A stretch of 11,193 nucleotides of DNA from an uncultured bacterium (GTDB taxonomy: Bacteria > Actinomycetota > Coriobacteriia > Coriobacteriales > Coriobacteriaceae). Below, in pieces: positions 5,196-11,193 of this stretch. Where the stretch lies: the NCBI GenBank assembly GCA_905215815.1, contig CAJMRN010000067.1, forward strand, positions 1-11,193. The letters run 5' to 3'. The notes under the pieces are model-generated. The model did not search any database, was not told where the DNA came from, and saw nothing but the letters and a program-made list of their open reading frames with translations. The position numbers and the translations under genes are program-made. Within the stretch, counting starts at the first letter, position 1, and each line of letters opens with the position of its first letter.

Positions 5196-7418
5196 ATGAA
5201 TATGCTCAAAATCTCGAAGGCGATCTTTAGGTCGCTTCTCTCCTCCAGGTCGCTCTGTGTTGTCGTTGTTGCGTTGATGGTTCTTTGTGCTCTGCCCGTC
5301 TTCAGGAGCGCGGCTGGCATCGACGGACGGGTCGAATACCTCGAGTCGGGAATAACCCGTGTTGAGCAGGAATTGTCAGCATCCTATGCGGATGCGCTTG
5401 TGAATGCGGGGGAGGACGGTGTCTATACCTCTTCATCAAGCATGCCCGCGCTTCTGTACCCTCTTGCCGCGGGGCGTCTTGTCTTGGCGCCGCTCTCTCC
5501 TCTGCTTCCGTTTCTGCAGGTATCGGATGGAGCGTACTCCTTTTATGACGGATCGAAGGAGTACTTGCTATGGGCCGCAACGGCCGTTGCCGTTTCGTTC
5601 CTTGCCGCGCGTCTTAACAAACGTGAAAAACTCATCATCCAGGCACCGATGGGTGAGCTGGGCAGGCTTGTTGCATCGAGCGTATGGGCGAGTGTTTTTG
5701 CGATGCTTGCCGTCTTCGCCGTCAATCTTCCAGGGATAATCGCCGCACTTGTGAAGAATGGCCCGGGCTCGCTGTTCTATCCGATAGGCTACGTTCAATA
5801 TGCGACTCCGGTTATCAAACCGGCTTGGCTGGTGTTCGCACAGACGGCCATCTTGCAATTCTTGGTGGCGGCGTTCATCTCGCTCGTCGTTCACCTTGCC
5901 GTGAAGATTGCCAATAACCCTACGCTTGGAATCGTGTTCGTATGTGCCCTGATGGGGGTGACGATGGTTCCCGGGTATTACGGAAGATCCATCGCTTTAC
6001 GTGAGTTCGCCCTGTTGAATCCCCTTTCGTATGCGAACACCGAGCTGACCGTCGGCGCCTATAGCCCGTACCCGACAACGCAGATAGTGAATCTGCCCGG
6101 ACTTTGCTTCGGGCGTGGCGCGATTACCCTCGTATGCGCAATCGGGATCGAGGTGCTGGCAATTAGCCTGCTTTGCGTTGCTGGAAAGAGCGGCTGCGCG
6201 CGCCCGATGCCCCCGATTTGTCTTGAGAGAGGTTCCTTCACCGCATCGAGAACGGCAACTCGTTCGAGCGCTTGTGCCTTCGCCGTTGCATACGTAAGAA
6301 CGATGGGGAAACTGCTCCTGCATTCTCCTGTCATCGCCGTGTGCGCGATTGCAATGTCGACGACGATGCTGGTCCCAGCCCTGGTCGAGGTGTTTCCTGA
6401 CGCTGATGCCGTTTCCGCCGGTCGGTATAGGGATGGCGAGCTCCGTTCAATAGACCGGTATCTAGAGCAGGACGCTGCGAATATGGACGTCGAGGGCAAG
6501 ACGGCCCTGGAAGACATGCGAGGTGCCCTTTCGGGTTTCGTGTACGCGCCTACGCCTGCGGAGGGATTTCAGAGCCTTGCGACGTACGAGCGCGCTCGAG
6601 GCGAGCTGGGCGCGGCAGATGCGACCCTCCTGCAATCGATCGGAATCGAGCCGGAGACTCCTTCTCGTGCGGAGGCGCGCGCCCTTCTGCTCGAGTCGAT
6701 CGCGAGCTTGCCGGACCCCAAGGTTTACGAGTTAAGTACGAAGATGCCCCCATTAATCCTCCTTTCCTATCTCCAGGCAGCGCTTCCTTCCTTGTTTTGG
6801 CTGTTGCCCGTGGTTGTCACATCGCTTGTGTGCATCCACCTGCAGTGTCGTTCCCTTCTGGTTCTCCAAGTCCCCGCAACAGCGCATGTGCGTTTTCTGA
6901 CGGCCGTTGCGCTGTCTCTCCTGCTTGGCTTGGTGCTGCTTTTGGTGTCGATGGTTCCCGCTGTCGTTGTGTCCGTGATTAAGAACGGTGCGGGTGGATC
7001 GGAGTATCCCGTCGCTCTCATTCGGGCGGGAGCTTCGACAACGTCCATGGTGGGGGAGGCGGTGTTGTGCAGTATTCCGTTGCTGGTCATGGCATACGGC
7101 GTGATTTCCGTCGTCGCTGCGTTGACAGCAGCGATTAGCCGCAACCCCGTTGTCACCGGAGTGGTTTGCGCGGTTCTCCTGGTGTTGGGTTCGTTGAGCG
7201 CTCATGTTGAAAGCGCGGGCATGGGCGTCGCGCTGCTGGCTCCATTCGCCTCGTCTGATCCCGCTTCCCAGGTGGGGACGATTGGGTTCCTTGGGCGAGG
7301 GACGAACGCGATGCCTTTTGGAGAGGTCGTCGGCGCATCGGGCGCTCTGCTGGTGGTTTTGGGCGCCGTATCTCCGTTGATGGTGCGCCTGAGTGTTCCA
7401 AAGATCGAAAGGGGATGA
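5196..7418 (+). CDS. Tandem-duplicated ABC-type permease of the peptide system
   Basis: This 740-residue membrane protein consists of two related halves. Half 1 (about 1-335) and half 2 (about 362-735) each have one N-terminal membrane span (20-36; 376-396), an extracytoplasmic segment (about 40-120; 400-515), then several more spans. Both halves carry the same loop motif after the third span: KNGPGSLFYPI (187-197) and KNGAGGSEYPV (596-606). The module 2 fusion carries it once (LNGFGQIGYPI). It should supply both membrane domains of one ABC transporter driven by the next gene, with which it overlaps by four bases or adjoins. The start at 5196 is chosen for AAGG six bases upstream; in-frame ATGs at 5178 and 5202 are alternatives. 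Placement after the peptide gene suggests export of, or immunity to, that peptide. Similar large proteins in lactococcin 972 loci are called putative immunity proteins. Confidence 0.8.
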   Translation: MNMLKISKAIFRSLLSSRSLCVVVVALMVLCALPVFRSAAGIDGRVEYLESGITRVEQELSASYADALVNAGEDGVYTSSSSMPALLYPLAAGRLVLAPLSPLLPFLQVSDGAYSFYDGSKEYLLWAATAVAVSFLAARLNKREKLIIQAPMGELGRLVASSVWASVFAMLAVFAVNLPGIIAALVKNGPGSLFYPIGYVQYATPVIKPAWLVFAQTAILQFLVAAFISLVVHLAVKIANNPTLGIVFVCALMGVTMVPGYYGRSIALREFALLNPLSYANTELTVGAYSPYPTTQIVNLPGLCFGRGAITLVCAIGIEVLAISLLCVAGKSGCARPMPPICLERGSFTASRTATRSSACAFAVAYVRTMGKLLLHSPVIAVCAIAMSTTMLVPALVEVFPDADAVSAGRYRDGELRSIDRYLEQDAANMDVEGKTALEDMRGALSGFVYAPTPAEGFQSLATYERARGELGAADATLLQSIGIEPETPSRAEARALLLESIASLPDPKVYELSTKMPPLILLSYLQAALPSLFWLLPVVVTSLVCIHLQCRSLLVLQVPATAHVRFLTAVALSLLLGLVLLLVSMVPAVVVSVIKNGAGGSEYPVALIRAGASTTSMVGEAVLCSIPLLVMAYGVISVVAALTAAISRNPVVTGVVCAVLLVLGSLSAHVESAGMGVALLAPFASSDPASQVGTIGFLGRGTNAMPFGEVVGASGALLVVLGAVSPLMVRLSVPKIERG

Positions 7419-7423
7419 TCTCG

Positions 7424-8164
7424 ATGATTGGCCTTCAAACGCTGACGATCTCTTATGGAAAGAAGGTGCTCGTAGATTCGGTGGACGCTGAGTTTGCCCC
7501 GGGTACGGTCTACGGTCTCGCCGCTCCGAACGGGCATGGAAAGACGACGTTGCTGCGTGCGATGGCAGGTTTGCCGGGTCCTCGCGTGGACGGGAGCATC
7601 GTTCTGGATGAGGTGCAGGGTACGGGTGCGAGAGAGGTCCGTTCTATGATCTTCTATGCACCTGGTGAGGGGACGCTGCTGTATCCCGGATTGCGTGCGG
7701 AAGATCACCTCAAGATGGTTTGCGATATGTGGCCGCATGCTCGCGATATCGAAGAGATAGTGGAACAAACGCAGATAGGCGAGTTCGCGAAGATGAGGAT
7801 CCGCACTCTGAGCCAGGGCATGAAGCAGCAGCTTACCCTGGCGATTGCGTATGCGACGGGTGCGCGGTACCTTCTATTAGATGAGCCCATGAACGCGCTC
7901 GACCCCAGCAGGGTGGACTTGCATTCCGAGATTCTCAGGAAGCTGGCCGATTCTGGTACGTGCATCATCATGTCATCCCACATCTTGGATTCGGTCGATA
8001 GGCTGTGCGATGAGATTCTGTTTTTGAAGGATGGGAGGCTCATTAGAAGCATTCCGCAAGATGATGCTGCGCCGAAGTCTCCTGGATCCCATTTCGCAAA
8101 GCCTGCCGGACGCGCCGAGGGTGCGCTAAGCACGTATCGGCGACTCTACGAAAAGGGCGGGTAG
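7424..8164 (+). CDS. ABC transporter ATP-binding protein (module 1)
   Basis: This 246-residue nucleotide-binding protein has a complete set of motifs: Walker A APNGHGKT (34-41), signature LSQGMKQQ (129-136), Walker B LLLDEP (150-155), D-loop NALD (157-160) and switch His186 (SSH). The usual first Walker A glycine is alanine, as in the module 2 ATPase, which also shares the GMKQQ signature and GL-x-APNG context. It powers the duplicated permease; two copies per permease would give a normal ABC stoichiometry. AAAGGGG ends nine bases before ATG 7424, which favours that start. ATG 7415, forming an ATGA overlap with the permease stop, has no room for a ribosome site but could be used by coupling and would add three residues. 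Confidence 0.93.
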   Translation: MIGLQTLTISYGKKVLVDSVDAEFAPGTVYGLAAPNGHGKTTLLRAMAGLPGPRVDGSIVLDEVQGTGAREVRSMIFYAPGEGTLLYPGLRAEDHLKMVCDMWPHARDIEEIVEQTQIGEFAKMRIRTLSQGMKQQLTLAIAYATGARYLLLDEPMNALDPSRVDLHSEILRKLADSGTCIIMSSHILDSVDRLCDEILFLKDGRLIRSIPQDDAAPKSPGSHFAKPAGRAEGALSTYRRLYEKGG

Positions 8165-8166
8165 AA

Positions 8167-8298
8167 ATGCAAGTTAAAAATCTATGTGGCCAATGTGATA
8201 CCGTTGAACCCGCGTATCGATACCGCTCAGCCATTCGCCTCGCCCCCATCGCACGCATCTTCATTCGGTCTGTCACTATTAATCTAACGATGCTTTGA
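8167..8298 (+). CDS. 43-codon open frame, possible remnant of a third peptide gene
   Basis: This short frame starts two bases after the ATPase stop and has an AAGGGCGGG stretch just upstream, so it could be translated by coupling. Its residues 9-17 read QCDTVEPAY. This aligns with QCALVEPLGY in peptide 1 (41-50) and DVEPAY in peptide 2 (41-46). No signal peptide precedes it and nothing after residue 20 resembles either peptide. It may be a decayed peptide gene left from a duplication, a tiny real gene, or chance. The surrounding 150 bases hold no other gene and no clear promoter for module 2. Confidence 0.3.
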   Translation: MQVKNLCGQCDTVEPAYRYRSAIRLAPIARIFIRSVTINLTML

Positions 8299-8317
8299 GG
8301 AATGTAGGTGCTTCTAA

Positions 8318-10132
8318 ATGTACTGTCGACTTCTTCTCAAACTAATCCTAAGAGACAGGGCCGTATGGATCTCTACGCTCGTTCTTGCCGCAGCCTTCTC
8401 CATCCCCATTGCGTTCAATTCACCCATCTACGGGCCCTTCTTTATGAAGCAGGGCATGCAGGGCTTTGTCGACGCATTCAATACGCGCGCGCCCCAGGCC
8501 AGCGGCACAGACCTATCTCCAGAGCAGCAAAATGACGCGGAGCTTGCAAGATACGCGAACGCCGCCCTTGCCGCCCAAACTGACGCCGCCTTTCTCGATT
8601 CTGCCGAGAGCTACTACGCGCTCATGGACGAAGGCTTCCAATCCGGATCCATCGTGGGAGACCAAGAGACCAATGACGCAGCGCTCGCATATTGCCGTGC
8701 CCTGAGCAGCTCCGGCATCACGGATATCCCGGCCTCCGCAAACGACCTGCCATTCCTTTCCTTCCTGCCTTACGCCATTGCCACGGCGCCGTCTTTCCTC
8801 CCCTTCATCCCCTTCCTTCTCTCGTCGATACTCGTGCTCGGCGCCACAGGGCCTGCGACCCTGGCGGCGAAGGCGCCCGTGCCCAAATTCCGGCGCCTTA
8901 TCCAGACCGTGTTTTCGATAATCGCCGCGGGGACCGCGATGCTCCTCGCCAGCCTCGCACCCGGGGGCATTTACGCCTTGGCCCTAAACGGCTTCGGGCA
9001 AATTGGGTACCCGATCGCCTTCTTCCATGACGGCGCGCTTGCCACCACGACCGCGGGAAACGTCTTCACAGCCCTGCTTCTCGCGCTGCTTGCGGGCGGA
9101 ACCTTGATATCCGTTTGCTCCGCCGTCCTATCGACCGCAACGAGGCGCGTCCTCGCGGGCCCCCTTACCTCCGCGCTGCTTGTCGCGGCCCCGGCATTCC
9201 CGTTACTGTCCGATTCGGCACTGGAGCATAACGCCGCGCTCAATCTCCTGCCGCTGGCCGTGTTCTCGCCTATCGAGGCAACGGGTTACGTAGGATGCTT
9301 CCCGACGGAATTCATTGGCTCCGGTTCAGGCAGCGCATCGATGCTTGCCGTGGCCCTGGCATACGTCGCGGTCTTTTTTGCGGTCGGCGCCGTTGCGACA
9401 CGTTCCCCCAAACAGCCTGGACCCGCGAAAAAGCACCATGGGCTCGAGCTTCTGGACGCGAGCGTGGGATACGGAAGCACGACGATACTTTCAATCGGGT
9501 CGCTTTTCCTGAGCCCGGGAACGGCGGCGGGCCTCGTTGCTCCCAACGGCTCGGGGAAAACCACCCTTCTTGAAGCGCTGTCGGGCCAATTTCCCACCCG
9601 CATCCGCTCGGGAAGCCTGGCGGCAGACGGAATCTGCCAACGTCGATCAGCCGAATTTGCAGAACTCGTCTACCTGAGCTCTTCGGGCGGCGCGGATCTC
9701 TATCCCACGCTATCGGCCATCGAGCACCTTGCTTTCGTTAGGGAGGCGTGGAAATCGGCCGCCGACATCGACTCGCTCTGCGACTCCCTCGGAATCTCCC
9801 CATATCTCGACAAGCCGACCCGTAAACTCTCGACAGGAATGAAGCAGCAGGTAAAGCTTGCCATGGCGATAGCGACCGATTGCCCGTACCTCATCCTCGA
9901 TGAACCGCTGAACGGCCTCGATCCGGGAAAGCGGAAAACCTCCTGCGACGCGATGCGCAGCGAGGTGGCGCGGGGACGAAGCGTGCTCATTTCAAGCCAT
10001 CTGCTCGACGACCTGGCAGACCTCACCAACTCGTTCTACTTCATCGAGGCCGGCACGCTCGTGGAAAAGACCGAGTCGTCCTCGCAGACGCTCAAGCAGG
10101 AATACCTCGATACATACGAAGGAGGTGAATGA
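8318..10132 (+). CDS. Fused ABC permease-ATPase (module 2)
   Basis: This 604-residue protein joins one permease unit to an ATPase. Residues 1-365 carry a first span (about 16-33), a helical extracytoplasmic stretch (about 40-145) and further spans at about 153-180, 196-222, 244-270, 276-298 and 341-360. The loop motif LNGFGQIGYPI at 223-233 is the one present twice in the module 1 permease. Residues 374-604 are a nucleotide-binding domain with Walker A APNGSGKT (408-415), signature LSTGMKQQ (504-511), Walker B LILDEP (525-530), D-loop NGLD (532-535) and His561. It probably works as a homodimer. The ribosome site is weak (AGGTG seven bases before ATG). The peptide gene follows after one base, so the two are translationally linked. 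Export of, or immunity to, that peptide is inferred. Confidence 0.88.
   Translation: MYCRLLLKLILRDRAVWISTLVLAAAFSIPIAFNSPIYGPFFMKQGMQGFVDAFNTRAPQASGTDLSPEQQNDAELARYANAALAAQTDAAFLDSAESYYALMDEGFQSGSIVGDQETNDAALAYCRALSSSGITDIPASANDLPFLSFLPYAIATAPSFLPFIPFLLSSILVLGATGPATLAAKAPVPKFRRLIQTVFSIIAAGTAMLLASLAPGGIYALALNGFGQIGYPIAFFHDGALATTTAGNVFTALLLALLAGGTLISVCSAVLSTATRRVLAGPLTSALLVAAPAFPLLSDSALEHNAALNLLPLAVFSPIEATGYVGCFPTEFIGSGSGSASMLAVALAYVAVFFAVGAVATRSPKQPGPAKKHHGLELLDASVGYGSTTILSIGSLFLSPGTAAGLVAPNGSGKTTLLEALSGQFPTRIRSGSLAADGICQRRSAEFAELVYLSSSGGADLYPTLSAIEHLAFVREAWKSAADIDSLCDSLGISPYLDKPTRKLSTGMKQQVKLAMAIATDCPYLILDEPLNGLDPGKRKTSCDAMRSEVARGRSVLISSHLLDDLADLTNSFYFIEAGTLVEKTESSSQTLKQEYLDTYEGGE
10119..10125 (+). 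promoter_or_regulatory. Strong ribosome binding site of peptide 2
   Basis: AAGGAGG lies eight bases before ATG 10134, inside the last codons of the fused transporter gene. It fixes the start at 10134 rather than at the in-frame GTG (10125), which overlaps the site. Confidence 0.85.
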
Positions 10133-10133
10133 C

Positions 10134-10478
10134 ATGAAACTATTTGAACAGCTGAAGTCCAATGCGTCGCGCATGGCTGTCTACGCCATCCTCGTGGCAA
10201 CGGCTTTATGCGGAATCGCGGCACCCGTCTATGCGCTCAACGGGGAGAAAGGCGATGTCGAACCCGCGTACATGGCTTCGACGGTTAAGGACCGGTACAA
10301 AGCCTTCTCTGGAGACACGTTTTACGTAGCAGAGTACGACACGACCTACCGTCAGCTTCGCTACAACAAGGGCTACGACTATCTAGGCGCAGAGGCAATC
10401 AGCTATACGTCGGGTTGGTACCGCTCCAACTATGGACACATAACCCAGTTCAAGTGTAACTACCGTGTGTACAACTAA
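10134..10478 (+). CDS. Sec-exported tyrosine-rich peptide (peptide 2)
   Basis: This 114-residue precursor has a Sec signal peptide: basic residues Lys2, Lys8 and Arg13, a hydrophobic core at about 14-31, and cleavage after VYA at residue 34. The mature chain of about 80 residues contains 13 tyrosines and one cysteine (Cys108), and ends in an aromatic, basic tail (CNYRVYN). It shares with peptide 1 the segments DVEPAY (41-46) and TYRQLRYNKGY (71-81), at similar spacing. With one cysteine it cannot form the disulfides open to peptide 1 unless it dimerises. Its stop is followed by a strong terminator, so it ends the plus-strand block. A bacteriocin-like or signalling role is inferred from export and ABC linkage; I do not recognise a named family. 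Confidence 0.75.
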   Translation: MKLFEQLKSNASRMAVYAILVATALCGIAAPVYALNGEKGDVEPAYMASTVKDRYKAFSGDTFYVAEYDTTYRQLRYNKGYDYLGAEAISYTSGWYRSNYGHITQFKCNYRVYN

Positions 10479-10493
10479 AGCAACCGGCCGGGA

Positions 10494-10528
10494 CGAGGGG
10501 TGACGCAAAAGCGTCGCCCCTCGTTTTT
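10494..10528 (+). terminator. Strong rho-independent terminator after peptide 2
   Basis: A 13-bp stem (10494-10506 with 10511-10523; one T-G wobble) closes on an AAAA loop and is followed by TTTTT. It lies 15 bases after the peptide 2 stop codon and ends the island's plus-strand transcription unit. Confidence 0.93.
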
Positions 10529-10537
10529 AACCATGTC

Positions 10538-10556
10538 AACTGAACCTAGTTCAGTT
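10538..10556. repeat. Inverted repeat next to direct repeat copy 2
   Basis: AACTGAAC and GTTCAGTT are perfect 8-base arms around CTA, one base before the 64-bp repeat. Copy 1 has no counterpart. It could be a protein-binding site at the island end; the function is unknown. Confidence 0.55.
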
Positions 10557-10557
10557 T

Positions 10558-10621
10558 GGTTGATCTCCGATCTCAGCCGAACACATTGAGCGGAAAGGCC
10601 GTTCCCGCAGTCAGTCGAACG
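10558..10621 (+). repeat. Direct repeat copy 2 (possible attR)
   Basis: This is the second copy of the 64-bp repeat, in the same orientation as copy 1 and 7,629 bases away. It runs straight into the strong hairpin at 10620, whereas copy 1 is followed by different sequence, so homology stops near here. Confidence 0.75.
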
Positions 10622-10652
10622 TCCCCGGGGCCCTTCTCAGGCCCCGGGGACG
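10620..10652. terminator. Strong G/C hairpin, possible terminator
   Basis: Arms at 10620-10632 and 10640-10652 pair over 13 bases (centre CCCCGGGGCC) around a 7-base loop; GCATTTT follows on the plus strand. The previous gene already has its own terminator, so this may be a backup or a repeat-associated palindrome. Confidence 0.5.
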
Positions 10653-10732
10653 GCATTTTCCCAGTTGAAGGAACGGTGGAGATGTGTTTCGATGGGTCAG
10701 ATTCGTGTCGTTCCGAAAAGACCGTGAACCTT

Positions 10733-10761
10733 TTGTGGGACACGCGGCGCCGTGGTACCAT
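10733..10761 (+). promoter_or_regulatory. rpmE promoter
   Basis: TTGTGG (10733-10738), a 17-base spacer ending GTGG, and TACCAT (10756-10761) fit a sigma-A promoter with an extended -10 TG. Transcription would start near 10768, leaving a leader of about 78 bases before rpmE. Confidence 0.65.
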
Positions 10762-10767
10762 AGCCGA

Positions 10768-10845
10768 GTTTGTTGTCTTGGTCGGAAACCAAGACGCCTT
10801 ATGCGCTGATCGGTAACCAGCGCCTGACCAATAAGGAGTCCTACC
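10768..10845 (+). promoter_or_regulatory. rpmE 5' leader with two related hairpins
   Basis: Hairpin 1 pairs GTCTTGGT (10775-10782) with ACCAAGAC (10788-10795). Hairpin 2 pairs GCGCTG (10803-10808) with CAGCGC (10818-10823). Their loop regions are nearly the same, TCGGAAACCA and TCGGTAACCA. AAGGAG (10833-10838) follows, seven bases before the ATG. Paired hairpins with a repeated loop suggest a ribosomal-protein leader bound by L31 for feedback control; this is inferred. Confidence 0.5.
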
Positions 10846-11193
10846 ATGAAGCAGGGTATCCATCCCCAGTATGTCGAGTGCACGGTGACGTGCTCCTGCG
10901 GCAACACCTTCAAGACGCACGCTACCGTGTCCGAGATGAAGGTTGAGCTTTGCAACGAGTGCCACCCGTTCTACACCGGCCAGCAGAAGTTCGTCGACAC
11001 CGGTGGACGCGTCCAGCGCTTCGCCGACAAGTTCGGTGGCGCCGCTGCCGCCCAGCTCAAGAAGGCCGAGGAGGCCAAGGCTGCCAAGGCTGCCAAGGCT
11101 GCTGAGGCCGAGGCTGCCCGCAAGGCCGCCGCTGAGGCCCAGGCTGCCGCCAAGGCCGGTCTGATGGATCCCGAAAAGGCCAAGGACTACTGC
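10846..11193 (+). CDS. rpmE: 50S ribosomal protein L31 with extended C-terminal tail, partial
   Basis: The gene runs off the window after 116 codons. Residues 1-63 are zinc-type L31: the start MKQGIHPQY, cysteines 16 and 18 (CSCGN) and 36 and 39 (CNECHPFYTG), which bind zinc, then GGRVQRFADKFG. L31 sits on the large subunit and bridges to the small one. From residue 66 the chain becomes an Ala/Lys/Glu-rich tail with AKA and AEA repeats, at least 50 residues long and probably helical. Ordinary L31 is about 70-90 residues, so this is a long form. The window ends on DPEKAKDYC with no stop. AAGGAG seven bases before ATG supports the start. Confidence 0.95.
   Translation, partial: MKQGIHPQYVECTVTCSCGNTFKTHATVSEMKVELCNECHPFYTGQQKFVDTGGRVQRFADKFGGAAAAQLKKAEEAKAAKAAKAAEAEAARKAAAEAQAAAKAGLMDPEKAKDYC

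Larger units (their letters stand above)
2929..10621. mobile_element. Putative integrated genomic island bounded by direct repeats
   Basis: Near-identical 64-bp direct repeats bracket a block with a tyrosine recombinase fragment just inside the left end, a repressor/membrane protein pair, and a peptide/transporter cargo. Genes outside the repeats (citrate synthase, ACT protein, L31) are housekeeping. This is the usual layout of an integrative element, but no tRNA gene is visible at either end and the recombinase lacks its N-terminal half, so any element is probably immobile. The repeats could instead be two copies of a dispersed intergenic repeat, as part of the adjoining sequence (GAACGTCCCC) recurs at the window's left edge. 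Confidence 0.5.
10479..10845. other. Intergenic region at the right island border
   Basis: This stretch of about 370 bases holds no convincing gene. In order it contains the peptide 2 terminator, a short inverted repeat (10538-10556), direct repeat copy 2, a 13-bp G/C hairpin (10620-10652), and the rpmE promoter and leader. Open frames crossing it on either strand look like G/C-driven chance frames. Confidence 0.6.

Noticed and set aside
7202..7768. A 188-codon minus-strand frame across the permease/ATPase junction
   Set aside because: Both plus-strand genes have clear domains; this frame has the Arg/Thr/His bias of a chance frame.
10134..10240. Peptide 2 as a lipoprotein (TALC in the signal peptide)
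   Set aside because: The residue before Cys is Leu, and a VYA signal peptidase I site lies downstream.
1..11193. CRISPR array, tRNA or rRNA genes, insertion sequence transposase
   Set aside because: I saw no regularly spaced repeats, no tRNA cloverleaf next to the island ends, and no transposase motif in any frame.

Overview
The window looks like a high-GC actinobacterial chromosome, most likely a Coriobacteriia gut anaerobe of the Collinsella type. This rests on G/C-rich third codon positions, a GltA-type citrate synthase behind a small ACT-domain gene, and a zinc-type ribosomal protein L31 with a long Ala/Lys/Glu tail. It is an inference from gene style, not a database match.

Layout. Positions 34-2747 hold housekeeping genes, all on the minus strand: a Cof-type HAD phosphatase, citrate synthase with a clear terminator, and a UPF0237-type ACT protein. 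Positions 10846-11193 hold rpmE (L31), cut by the window end, behind a recognisable promoter and a leader with two related hairpins. Between them is a 7.6-kb accessory block bounded by a 64-bp direct repeat (2929-2992 and 10558-10621, 61/64 identical). Next to the left repeat lies the catalytic half of a tyrosine recombinase, so I read the block as a decayed, integrated genomic island.

The island cargo is a two-module secreted-peptide/ABC-transporter system. On the minus strand, a DUF2975-type membrane protein and a YozG-like XRE repressor form a two-gene operon. It diverges from module 1, and the shared promoter region carries two palindromes. Module 1 (plus strand) is a Sec-exported peptide with four cysteines, a 740-aa membrane protein made of two tandem copies of one permease unit, and a separate ABC ATPase. 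Module 2 is a 604-aa protein with one copy of the same permease unit fused to its own ATPase, followed one base later by a second Sec-exported, tyrosine-rich peptide and a strong terminator. The two peptides share two short motifs, so they appear to be diverged relatives. A 43-codon reading frame between the modules repeats one of these motifs and may be a remnant of a third peptide gene.

The order peptide, large membrane protein, ATPase in module 1 matches lactococcin 972-type bacteriocin loci, where the ABC proteins are thought to give self-protection. I could not find the lactococcin 972 sequence signature in either peptide. The best reading is a bacteriocin-like or signalling peptide pair with cognate ABC systems, repressed by the XRE protein. 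The function is inferred, not shown.
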